Origin: Gelidibacter sediminis
GTDB lineage: Bacteria; Bacteroidota; Bacteroidia; Flavobacteriales; Flavobacteriaceae
Reading direction: 5' to 3'
NCBI RefSeq assembly: GCF_004364975.1
Contig: NZ_SOBW01000008.1
Span: forward strand, 372,001-436,000
Length of the DNA: 64,000 nt
This document shows, in pieces, positions 57,062 to 64,000 of this stretch. Below the pieces are notes generated by a model that saw only the letters and a program-made list of their open reading frames with translations, did no database searches and was not told the DNA's origin. The position numbers and the translations under genes were made by a program. Numbering within the stretch: position 1 is the stretch's first letter; each line of letters opens with the position of its first letter.

Positions 57062-58294
57062 ATGGCTTCAAAATTACTAATCATTGGTCACGTTTGGCCA
57101 GAACCTAAAAGTTCCGCGGCCGGTAGCAGGATGATGCAACTTATTGAAAGCTTTCAAAAGGAAGGATACGACATTGTTTTTGCGAGTGCCTCTTCTAAAA
57201 GTGACAGGGCCTTTGATCTTTCTGAAATTGGAATTGTTCAAGCAACAATAGCTATGAACGAGTCCAGTTTTGATTCTTTTGTAAAAAGTTTGAAACCTGA
57301 TGTTGTACTTTTTGATCGATTTATGACCGAGGAGCAGTACGGTTGGCGTGTTTCTGAACAATGCCCAAATGCCCTTAAAGTATTGGATACTGAAGATTTG
57401 CATGCCTTGAGAAAAGGTAGGCAGCAAGCCCTTAAAGACAAGACTGATTTTGATCAATCCTATTTATTTAATACCCATGCAAAACGTGAAATTGCCAGTA
57501 TTTACCGTTGCGATCTTTCATTAATTATCTCAGAGTTTGAAATGAAACTATTGATGCATGATTTTGGGGTTCCCGAAAATCTATTATTTTATTTACCATT
57601 TCAATTGGATGTCAACTCCAATACGACTGTTAAAAATTTACCATTATTTAATCAGCGACAAAATTTCATAACCATTGGTAATTTTCTTCATGAGCCAAAT
57701 TATAATGGAATTTTGTATTTAAAAGAGACCATATGGCCGTTGATCAATCAACAACTCCCTGAGACCAAATTGCATATTTATGGCGCCTATGCCTCACCAA
57801 AAATCAACCAACTGCATCATGAAGCTAGCGGGTTTCTGATAAAAGGTTTTGCAGAGAATGTAAATGAAGTGATGGCACATGCCAAAATATGTTTAGCTCC
57901 TCTAAGATTCGGTGCAGGATTAAAAGGCAAACTAATAGATGCCATGATAAATGGTACACCTTGCATCATGACTTCCATAGCTGCAGAAGGTATGTTTGGA
58001 CATGTAGGGCCCAATGGTTACGTGGAAGATTGTCCACAACACTTTGCAGACAAGGCGGTGCAATTATACGGAGATGAAGTATTGTGGAAGGAAAAACAGC
58101 AATATGGTTTTAAAGCGTTAACAGAACGCTTTAATACTCATAAATTTCACAAAGACTTCTTTATTAAAATAAATGATACCATCATTCAATTAGAAAAACA
58201 TCGGCACCAAAATTTTACAGGACAAATGTTGCAGCATCATACACTACAATCCACTAAATATATGAGTAAATGGATTGAGGCTAAAAACAAATGA
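57062..58294 (+). CDS. Glycosyltransferase (GT4-like, GT-B fold)
   Basis: A 410-residue cytoplasmic GT-B protein. The N-terminus (LLIIGHVWPEPKSSAAGSRM) has the acceptor loop of GT4 enzymes. The C-terminal half has FITIGNFLHEPNYNGILYLK, KLHIYGAYASPKI, the nucleotide-sugar region ICLAPLRFGAGLKGKLIDAM and ING-T-PCIMTSIAAEGM with the retaining E-x7-E-like acidic position. Donor and acceptor cannot be told. There is no neighbouring polysaccharide cluster, so it stands alone. Start is the ATG at 57062. Confidence 0.78.
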   Translation: MASKLLIIGHVWPEPKSSAAGSRMMQLIESFQKEGYDIVFASASSKSDRAFDLSEIGIVQATIAMNESSFDSFVKSLKPDVVLFDRFMTEEQYGWRVSEQCPNALKVLDTEDLHALRKGRQQALKDKTDFDQSYLFNTHAKREIASIYRCDLSLIISEFEMKLLMHDFGVPENLLFYLPFQLDVNSNTTVKNLPLFNQRQNFITIGNFLHEPNYNGILYLKETIWPLINQQLPETKLHIYGAYASPKINQLHHEASGFLIKGFAENVNEVMAHAKICLAPLRFGAGLKGKLIDAMINGTPCIMTSIAAEGMFGHVGPNGYVEDCPQHFADKAVQLYGDEVLWKEKQQYGFKALTERFNTHKFHKDFFIKINDTIIQLEKHRHQNFTGQMLQHHTLQSTKYMSKWIEAKNK

Positions 58295-58301
58295 TGCATG
58301 C

Positions 58302-59012
58302 TTATCTATATTCAGGATTTTCAAAATTCCATCGATTGCCATTATCCCAATCTTTTTTAGAATTACCATAATTTGAATATCCATTGTTTTCTTTTAAAAG
58401 TTTGGCCAAATGCAGCATGTTGTAGGTCATAAAGGTGGTGTTTCTATTGGTGAACTCGTTATTTTTAGCATTACTTTCCTGGTCTAAATAGCTGGGTCCA
58501 GGTCCAACTTCGCCAATCCAACCACAATCGGCTTGCGGCGGAATTGAATAACCAATGTGTTGTAGCGCATACAGGATACCCATTGCACAATGTTTCACAC
58601 CATCTTCATTGCCAGTAATGATACAACCGCCAACTTTGCCATAATACAAATACTGCCCCTTAGCATTGGTCTTTCCACTCATGGCATAAAGTCTTTCGAT
58701 TAACTTCTGTGCAACTGAAGATTTTTCTCCCAACCATATTGGTGTACCAATTATTAGGATATCGGCATCAAATATCTGTTTAAACACAATTGGCCATTCA
58801 TCTACTTCATCACCGTGCTTGGTCATGTCAGGATGCACTCCAAAAGCTACGTCATGGTCTACAAACCTTATTTGCTCTACAGTAACACCTTCTTTTTCCA
58901 TAATCCGTTTGGAAACTTCTATAAGTCCAGCGGTATGGCTTTTCTGAGGCGATTTTTTTAAGGTGCAATTGACATAAATCGCTTTCAGGTTGGAAAAGTC
59001 TGTTGTTGCCAT
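58302..59012 (-). CDS. Flavodoxin-family NAD(P)H-dependent FMN reductase-like protein
   Basis: A 236-residue flavodoxin-fold protein. It starts ATTDFSNLKAIYVNCTLKKS with the FMN phosphate loop (CTLKKSPQKSHT), then DADILIIGTPIWLGEKSSVA and YGKVGGCIITGNEDGVKHC, typical of the NADPH-dependent FMN reductase family. It is last in egtB-egtD-(this gene), with 11 bp after egtD. A reductive role linked to ergothioneine is possible but only inferred from position. Confidence 0.8.
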   Translation of the reverse strand: MATTDFSNLKAIYVNCTLKKSPQKSHTAGLIEVSKRIMEKEGVTVEQIRFVDHDVAFGVHPDMTKHGDEVDEWPIVFKQIFDADILIIGTPIWLGEKSSVAQKLIERLYAMSGKTNAKGQYLYYGKVGGCIITGNEDGVKHCAMGILYALQHIGYSIPPQADCGWIGEVGPGPSYLDQESNAKNNEFTNRNTTFMTYNMLHLAKLLKENNGYSNYGNSKKDWDNGNRWNFENPEYR

Positions 59013-59023
59013 AATGGAGTGTG

Positions 59024-59977
59024 TTAACGGTTCTTTTTTTCTAATACATAATCGGCAAAAAGCTGCTTCGAATCTGTTAAACGATCACAAATTTTTAAGG
59101 AGGATTGACCTAAAATGTCTTCCAATATTCGGTCGTTATATTTTCTACTCGTTTCAGTGTGGATTTTTTCACCTTCTGTAAAGTGAAACGATTTATTTAA
59201 GCTCCTGACCGTCACTGTTTGATTTTTTGTGCTTACTAAAAAGCTTCTGGCAATACCTTCTTCTTCAGTGTATTCAGGCTTGTGCTCAAAGGAGTTGAGA
59301 TCAAAATCGGCCCCCAGTTCAGTATTGATACGTGTCAATAAATTGAGGTTAAAACGTTTGGTAATCCCCTGTGCATCATTATATGCCGGAAGTACGATGT
59401 CCTTAGACTTAATTAAATCGACGCCAAGTAAAACACGATCACCAATTTTTAAGTTATCATTTAGCTTGTGAATAAATTCTTTAGCCCTAGAATCCGGCAG
59501 ATTTCCAATATTGGATCCTAAAAAGAGCACGATAATGGGGTGTTCAGTTTTTTTTAAATCGGCCAACACATTAAAATAATCACCTTGTTTAGGTCTAATT
59601 TTGACATTTGGCAATTCAGACGCTACTGAAGACTTCAAATTAAGAAGGGCGTGCTCTGAGATGTCGATAGGAACGTATTCAAAATTGTAATTTTGATCAT
59701 CTAAGGCCTTTAATAATTGCTTGGTTTTAGTACCATCACCAGCACCTAATTCAACCAATTCAAAAAATGTTGAAGGCTCTAATTGTAAAGCTTTAATGAG
59801 TTCTTGATTTTGGTTTTTAAATATATCGAATTCTGCTTCTGTCAGGTAATACTCCGGCATGTTCATGATTTCAACAAATAGTGCGTCCCCAATTTTATCA
59901 TAAAAATATTTTGATGGTAATGTTTTATGTGGAGCACTTAGGCCTAGATCAATGTCTTTTTTAAAGTTTGTGTTCAT
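59024..59977 (-). CDS. egtD: L-histidine N-alpha-methyltransferase (EgtD)
   Basis: A 317-residue SAM enzyme that trimethylates histidine to hercynine. It begins with GLSAPHKTLPSKYFYDKIGD and NMPEYYLTEAEFDIF, the EgtD-type substrate region. The SAM fold has VELGAGDGTKTKQLLKAL, then VLFLGSNIGNLPDSRAKEFI. The C-terminal domain contains RSFLVSTKNQTVTVRSLNKS and FHFTEGEKIHTETSRKYND. It follows egtB by 3 bp. The product, hercynine, is the substrate of EgtB. Confidence 0.9.
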   Translation of the reverse strand: MNTNFKKDIDLGLSAPHKTLPSKYFYDKIGDALFVEIMNMPEYYLTEAEFDIFKNQNQELIKALQLEPSTFFELVELGAGDGTKTKQLLKALDDQNYNFEYVPIDISEHALLNLKSSVASELPNVKIRPKQGDYFNVLADLKKTEHPIIVLFLGSNIGNLPDSRAKEFIHKLNDNLKIGDRVLLGVDLIKSKDIVLPAYNDAQGITKRFNLNLLTRINTELGADFDLNSFEHKPEYTEEEGIARSFLVSTKNQTVTVRSLNKSFHFTEGEKIHTETSRKYNDRILEDILGQSSLKICDRLTDSKQLFADYVLEKKNR

Positions 59978-59980
59978 AAA

Positions 59981-61129
59981 TTATTTAGCGAGTCTAATTC
60001 CTGTATATTGCCATTGGTATTGGGGGTGAAAAAAATTACGGTAGGTATGGCGACTATGTCCGGGTGCCGTGGCATAAGAAGCCCCTCTCAGCACCATTTG
60101 ATTGATCATAAATTTACCATTATATTCGCCTACAGCGCCTTCAGCAGTTTTAAAATTAGGGTAGGGCAAATAGGCGCTATTGGTCCATTCCCAATGTGTT
60201 CCCCATTCTAGGTCTTTAGAGGCAACTTCCCATTCAAATTCGGTAGGAAGTCTGACAGCTTTCCATTGGGCATAAGCCGAGGCTTCATAAAATGAAATAT
60301 GGGTTAAAATGGCGTTTTTATCAATGGGTTGTAATCCTGAGAGTGTATAGTGATACCATGTATCATCTACTTGCTTCCAATACAAGGGCTGCTTTATCTG
60401 ATTGTCATTTATCCAAAACCAAGCTTCATCTAGCCAATATTCCGGTTTAGTGTAGCCTTCAGCAGCTATAAATTCTAAATATTCGCCACAAGTAACTAAG
60501 CTTTTTGAAATTTGAAAAGGTTCCAAAAATACCCGATGAACTCCTAACTCGTTGTCAAAACAAAAGCTGTTTTCTTGATGGCCAATTTGATAGATACCCT
60601 CATCCACTGTAAGCCATCCTTTCTGTGTGTTATGATGACTCACTAAATTCTTTTGAAATAGTTTTGGATAGAGCGGGTTTTTAGACAGCGTGTATTTAAT
60701 GTCAGTCAATAGTAATTCTTGATGTTGTTGCTCATGATTGATCCCTAAAATGGTCAAGGCTTCAATTTCTTCTGTACAATTTGATTCTAATAAAGTAACC
60801 ATTGCTTGATCAACATAGGTTCTAAATTTATACACCTCTTCAATTTTAGGTCGGGTAAGGAGACCTCTGTGGTGTCTTTCAATCCGTTCGCCAATACTGT
60901 TGTAATAGCTGTTAAAAAGAAAGCCAAAGTTGGGGTCAAAGAGTTTATGGTCAGATTTGTGCTTTTTTAAGATCATTTCTTCAAAAAACCACGTTACATG
61001 AGCAATATGCCATTTTGGTGGACTGGCAAAAACAGCCGATTGTGGCGTGTAATCTTCAATTTGTAAATTCTGACAAATCAGTCCAGTGCGCTCTCTAACT
61101 TCAATATATTTTTGGGTAAGTGTTTTCAT
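59981..61129 (-). CDS. egtB: Ergothioneine biosynthesis sulfoxide synthase (EgtB)
   Basis: A 382-residue non-haem iron enzyme that joins hercynine and a thiol in an oxygen-dependent step. The DinB-like N-terminal domain has the three iron-ligand His: KWHIAHVTWFFEE (His44) and GINHEQQHQELLLTD (His132, His136). The C-terminal half is a formylglycine-generating-enzyme-like domain ending GASYATAPGHSRHTYRNFF and WQYTGIRLAK. It is shorter than the ~430-residue mycobacterial type. No egtA, egtC or egtE is adjacent, so the thiol donor (cysteine or gamma-Glu-Cys) and the C-S lyase are open. Confidence 0.9.
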   Translation of the reverse strand: MKTLTQKYIEVRERTGLICQNLQIEDYTPQSAVFASPPKWHIAHVTWFFEEMILKKHKSDHKLFDPNFGFLFNSYYNSIGERIERHHRGLLTRPKIEEVYKFRTYVDQAMVTLLESNCTEEIEALTILGINHEQQHQELLLTDIKYTLSKNPLYPKLFQKNLVSHHNTQKGWLTVDEGIYQIGHQENSFCFDNELGVHRVFLEPFQISKSLVTCGEYLEFIAAEGYTKPEYWLDEAWFWINDNQIKQPLYWKQVDDTWYHYTLSGLQPIDKNAILTHISFYEASAYAQWKAVRLPTEFEWEVASKDLEWGTHWEWTNSAYLPYPNFKTAEGAVGEYNGKFMINQMVLRGASYATAPGHSRHTYRNFFHPQYQWQYTGIRLAK

Positions 61130-61319
61130 GTCTGTTATAAATATACTAAGGATTTTGCTTTTATGGGATGAAAAATCCTAAAGGAGCATAAATTCTCTCA
61201 AATGAGGTCTTGCAAACCGCATTTACAATGTTTTTACGCGAGATGCTATTTGGTGGAAACGATTTGAATAAGATCTCGTTTTCAGAAATTTTATAGTCTA
61301 CAATTATCAAAATAAATTA

Positions 61320-61327
61320 TAGTTTTG
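61320..61327 (+). promoter_or_regulatory. -7 element of the ABC-F gene
   Basis: TAGTTTTG followed by CAGC fits TAnnTTTG, 18 bases before ATG 61346. It also overlaps an in-frame TTG at 61325, which is therefore unlikely to be the start. Confidence 0.5.
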
Positions 61328-61345
61328 CAGCTCAAAAATAAACTT

Positions 61346-62983
61346 ATGATATCAGTCGATAATTTAGCTGTAGAGTTTGGTGGAACTGCTTTGTTTAGTG
61401 AGGTTTCCTTTACCATAAATGAAAATGACAAAATTGCCCTTATGGGAAAAAATGGCGCCGGAAAATCTACTATGATGAAAATTATTGCTGGAGAACAACG
61501 TGCAACAAGAGGCCATGTGCGTTTCCCAAAAGATGCCATTATTGCTTATCTGCCACAACATTTGTTGACTGAAGACAAGTGTACCGTTTTTGAGGAGGCT
61601 TCTAAAGCCTTTGCCCATGTTTATGAAATGCGGGATGAGATGGAGGCACTGAATAAAGCCCTGGAAACCCGAACAGATTATGATTCTGATGAGTATATGC
61701 AAATCATTCAAAAGGTGTCTGATTTGGGTGAAAAGTATTACGCATTAGAGGATGTCAACTATGATGCTGAAGTAGAAAAGGCTTTGGGCGGATTAGGATT
61801 TAAGCGTGAAGATTTTAGGAGAATGACTAGCGAATTTAGTGGTGGATATCGAATGCGGATTGAGTTGGCGAAAATATTATTGCAAAAACCAGATTTAATT
61901 TTGTTGGATGAGCCTACCAATCATATTGATATAGAATCAGTTATCTGGCTGGAAGATTTCCTGTTAAATAAAGCTAATGCTGTAATGGTTATTTCTCACG
62001 ATAAAGCTTTTATTGATAACATTACCAATAGAACTATTGAAGTCACCATGGGGCGCATTTATGATTATAAGGCAAATTATTCACATTATTTGCAATTGCG
62101 TGAAGATAGGCGTGCCCATCAAATTAAAGCGTATCAAGAACAACAGAAGTTTATTGCCGATAATATGGCGTTTATTGAACGCTTTAAAGGCACATATTCT
62201 AAAACCAATCAAGTGAATTCTCGTGAAAAAATGTTGGAGAAATTAGAAATTATTGAGGTTGATGATATTGATACCTCTGCCTTAAAATTAAGGTTTCCAC
62301 CAGCACAACGCTCAGGTGATTATCCGGTAACGGTAAAAGATTTATCTAAATCTTATGGAGAACATGTGGTCTTTAAAGATGCAAATATGTCTATTTCTAG
62401 AGGCGAAAAAGTGTCTTTTGTAGGTCGAAACGGCGAAGGGAAGTCTACTATGATTAAAGCCATAATGGGCGAAATAGATGTAGAAGGGACTTGTAACTTA
62501 GGTCATAATGTAAAAGTGGGGTATTTTGCCCAAAATCAAGCCTCCTTATTGGATGAAAATTTGACTATTTTTCAAACTGTAGATGAAGTAGCATTTGGAG
62601 ATATCAGAACTCAAATTAAGAACATATTGGGTCAGTTTATGTTTAAGGGTGATGATATTGACAAGAAGGTGAGTGTACTATCTGGCGGAGAAAAAACCCG
62701 ACTAGCAATGGTCAAATTATTGTTGGAACCCGTTAATTTATTGATTTTGGATGAGCCCACCAACCATTTGGATTTGAAGTCAAAAGATGTGTTGAAAGAA
62801 GCGCTTCTTAATTTTGACGGCACCTTAATTTTAGTGTCCCATGATCGTGATTTTCTAAAAGGACTTTCTCAAAAAGTGTTCGAATTTAAAGATCATCGTG
62901 TCATTGAACATTTTGAAACCATTGATGATTTCCTGGTGAGAAACCGAATTGAAAATTTAAAGGAAATAGATCTAAAGAAATAG
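61346..62983 (+). CDS. ABC-F family ATPase
   Basis: A 545-residue soluble protein with two ABC domains. First domain: Walker A LMGKNGAGKSTMMKII, signature FSGGYRMRIELAKILLQ, Walker B LILLDEPTNHID. Linker: a long basic helical hairpin (LREDRRAHQIKAYQEQQKF). Second domain: VGRNGEGKSTMIKAI, LSGGEKTRLAMVKLL, LLILDEPTNHLD. No membrane part. Such proteins act at the ribosome E-site (translation factors like YbiT/EttA, some giving antibiotic resistance). Subgroup YbiT-like, by length and overall look; resistance not indicated. Start ATG 61346 (MISVDNLAVEF). Confidence 0.9.
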   Translation: MISVDNLAVEFGGTALFSEVSFTINENDKIALMGKNGAGKSTMMKIIAGEQRATRGHVRFPKDAIIAYLPQHLLTEDKCTVFEEASKAFAHVYEMRDEMEALNKALETRTDYDSDEYMQIIQKVSDLGEKYYALEDVNYDAEVEKALGGLGFKREDFRRMTSEFSGGYRMRIELAKILLQKPDLILLDEPTNHIDIESVIWLEDFLLNKANAVMVISHDKAFIDNITNRTIEVTMGRIYDYKANYSHYLQLREDRRAHQIKAYQEQQKFIADNMAFIERFKGTYSKTNQVNSREKMLEKLEIIEVDDIDTSALKLRFPPAQRSGDYPVTVKDLSKSYGEHVVFKDANMSISRGEKVSFVGRNGEGKSTMIKAIMGEIDVEGTCNLGHNVKVGYFAQNQASLLDENLTIFQTVDEVAFGDIRTQIKNILGQFMFKGDDIDKKVSVLSGGEKTRLAMVKLLLEPVNLLILDEPTNHLDLKSKDVLKEALLNFDGTLILVSHDRDFLKGLSQKVFEFKDHRVIEHFETIDDFLVRNRIENLKEIDLKK

Positions 62984-63103
62984 GCTATTGATGGCATATG
63001 CGTGCATAATCTTTTAATTGGGCTCACATTTTTAAGATTTTTTCGTTAAACTTAAGGTTTGAAATTTTTATTAGAAACATTTCTTTTTTGAACATCAGTA
63101 ATT

Positions 63104-63841
63104 ATGAGAAAAACCGTAAAACTATTAATAGATAATTTAAGGGCATTTTTAAGAGAGAAATTTCATCAATATGATGTCACGCTGCCATATATTATTACTG
63201 TTGTAGTTGCGCTAATAGTTGTTGTTGTTGGTATCAACGTGTTTATTGAGCTTACGGAGACTTTAAAATCTGATATATTGGCAGATTATGACCATAACAT
63301 TACTGAATATGTTATTTCACATCGATCACCCGCACTTACTAAATATTTTGTATTTGTCACTCATGTTGGTGACGTCTATGGTTATGCTATTGTTTTGGTA
63401 GTATTTGCCGTATTATCTTACTTTGTCTTTAAACAGTGGAAGTTAATGCTGCAAGTGTTTTTTGTATTGGCATTATCAGCAATATCCAATTTAATTTTAA
63501 AGCGATTTGTGGATCGTGCCAGACCGGGAATAGAGCATATGGTATCTGTTGAAACCTTGAGTTATCCAAGCGGACATGCCATGAGTGCCATGGCCTTCTA
63601 TGGATTCTTAATGTATCTCGTTTATAGGTTTAACATCAATAAGTATCTTAAAATTGGTATTATCCTTCTTTTGGGCGCGTTAATTTTAAGTATCGGTCTG
63701 AGCCGTATTTATCTTGGCGTACACTTTCCATCTGATATTGCAGGAGGGTTTATTGCAGGTTTTATCTGGGTGGTATTTTGTGTCCTTATTTTTGATGTGA
63801 TAGAAGTGTTTAGGAGAGATCCACGAACACCTGCTGTTTAA
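63104..63841 (+). CDS. PAP2-family phosphatase, membrane
   Basis: A 245-residue membrane protein with six helices. It has the lipid phosphatase motifs: C1 LKRFVDRARPG (K-x6-RP), C2 SYPSGHAMSAM (PSGH) and C3 LSRIYLGVHFPSDIAGG (SR-x5-H-x3-D), all intact. The family dephosphorylates undecaprenyl diphosphate, phosphatidylglycerol phosphate or similar lipids on the outer face of the inner membrane. A cytoplasmic basic N-terminus precedes the first helix. It is a single gene. The precise lipid is unknown. Confidence 0.9.
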   Translation: MRKTVKLLIDNLRAFLREKFHQYDVTLPYIITVVVALIVVVVGINVFIELTETLKSDILADYDHNITEYVISHRSPALTKYFVFVTHVGDVYGYAIVLVVFAVLSYFVFKQWKLMLQVFFVLALSAISNLILKRFVDRARPGIEHMVSVETLSYPSGHAMSAMAFYGFLMYLVYRFNINKYLKIGIILLLGALILSIGLSRIYLGVHFPSDIAGGFIAGFIWVVFCVLIFDVIEVFRRDPRTPAV

Positions 63842-63875
63842 ATTGCTTCTGGTATTTTCAGAAACTGTTGTATAA

Positions 63876-64000
63876 TTACTCTAAGGTATTCAATTTATCC
63901 AATAGGGTTTTAACACCCTGTGTTGCGGTTTCTGCGATCACGGTTAAATGACCACGGCTTTTCATAGCTGGTCTTGGATCGATAAAAAATGTGGGTGTGC
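63876..64000 (-). CDS. Unrecognised gene, C-terminal end only (partial)
   Basis: The frame enters from the right edge and ends at a TAA (63876-63878). The 40 visible residues (TPTFFIDPRPAMKSRGHL, TVIAETATQGVKTLLDKL, then NTLE) start with a strand-like TFFIDPRP and end in a helix. I do not recognise the family. It is convergent with the PAP2 gene, with 34 bp between the two stops and no clear terminator. Confidence 0.6.
   Translation of the reverse strand, partial: TPTFFIDPRPAMKSRGHLTVIAETATQGVKTLLDKLNTLE

Noticed and set aside
57077-57457. A 126-codon minus-strand frame opposite the glycosyltransferase
   Set aside because: It is antisense to a good GT-B N-terminus, has no start context and shows no family pattern.
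59981-61129. OvoA (ovothiol) in place of EgtB
   Set aside because: OvoA carries its own C-terminal methyltransferase; this protein ends at the FGE-like domain, and a separate EgtD gene follows.

Overview
The window comes from a Flavobacteriaceae-type member of the Bacteroidota. The evidence is: AT-rich DNA; promoters with the Bacteroidota TTG/TTTG-N19-21-TAnnTTTG architecture in place of -35/-10 boxes, and start codons with weak or no Shine-Dalgarno; a type IX secretion C-terminal domain (40507-40911); the alternative Bacteroidota GlmU-like protein; DUF4252 ECF-sigma operons; and a BtuG-type surface corrinoid lipoprotein. It is mostly ordinary chromosomal core. I see no rRNA, tRNA, CRISPR array, insertion sequence or prophage.

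1-9.7 kb, mostly minus strand: the 5' end of an M1 peptidase, an M28 peptidase, a PD40/DUF6265-like protein, then a fatty-acid beta-oxidation operon marR-fadN-fadA-(four-helix-bundle gene)-fadE. The four-helix-bundle gene looks inserted, with near-perfect inverted repeats around it. 9.7-27 kb: an LtaS-like sulfatase-fold enzyme, acyl-CoA ligase, PurL (with an in-frame repeat-like insertion), an RsmB-type rRNA methyltransferase, a BNR-propeller lipoprotein, an ECF sigma operon with a Spy/CpxP-like partner, an MsbA-like exporter, a phosphohexomutase, a GT2 glycosyltransferase and a DUF4199 protein. 27-41 kb, mostly plus strand: rpmE2, a candidate structured small RNA, GlmU-like protein, MtaB, a lipoprotein, a hydrolase, a lytic transglycosylase-cardiolipin synthase pair, a thioredoxin-fold protein, a TPR/DUF6263-like pair, rpmH, carB lacking the allosteric domain, and a miniature T9SS-tagged protein.

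41-51 kb: a SatD-DUF3307 gene pair (SatD looks like a degenerate class III nucleotidyl cyclase fused to an HTH), a thioesterase, rmuC, then a complete corrinoid uptake locus: btuFCD on the minus strand, divergent from a cobalamin riboswitch followed by btuB-btuG. 51-64 kb: an S41 peptidase, a second ECF sigma operon with two DUF4252 proteins, purB plus a tiny membrane protein, a haem-binding-domain protein, a glycosyltransferase, an ergothioneine-type operon egtB-egtD-flavodoxin, an ABC-F ATPase, a PAP2 phosphatase, and the 3' end of an unrecognised gene.

The most interesting items are the SatD-DUF3307 module with repeated GTGATA sites upstream, the four-helix-bundle cassette in the fad operon, the LSEAEGS-type insertion in PurL, the putative small RNA at 27.5 kb, and the minimal T9SS-tagged protein. 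Several frames can be extended upstream to TTG codons that are really promoter elements; starts were corrected accordingly.
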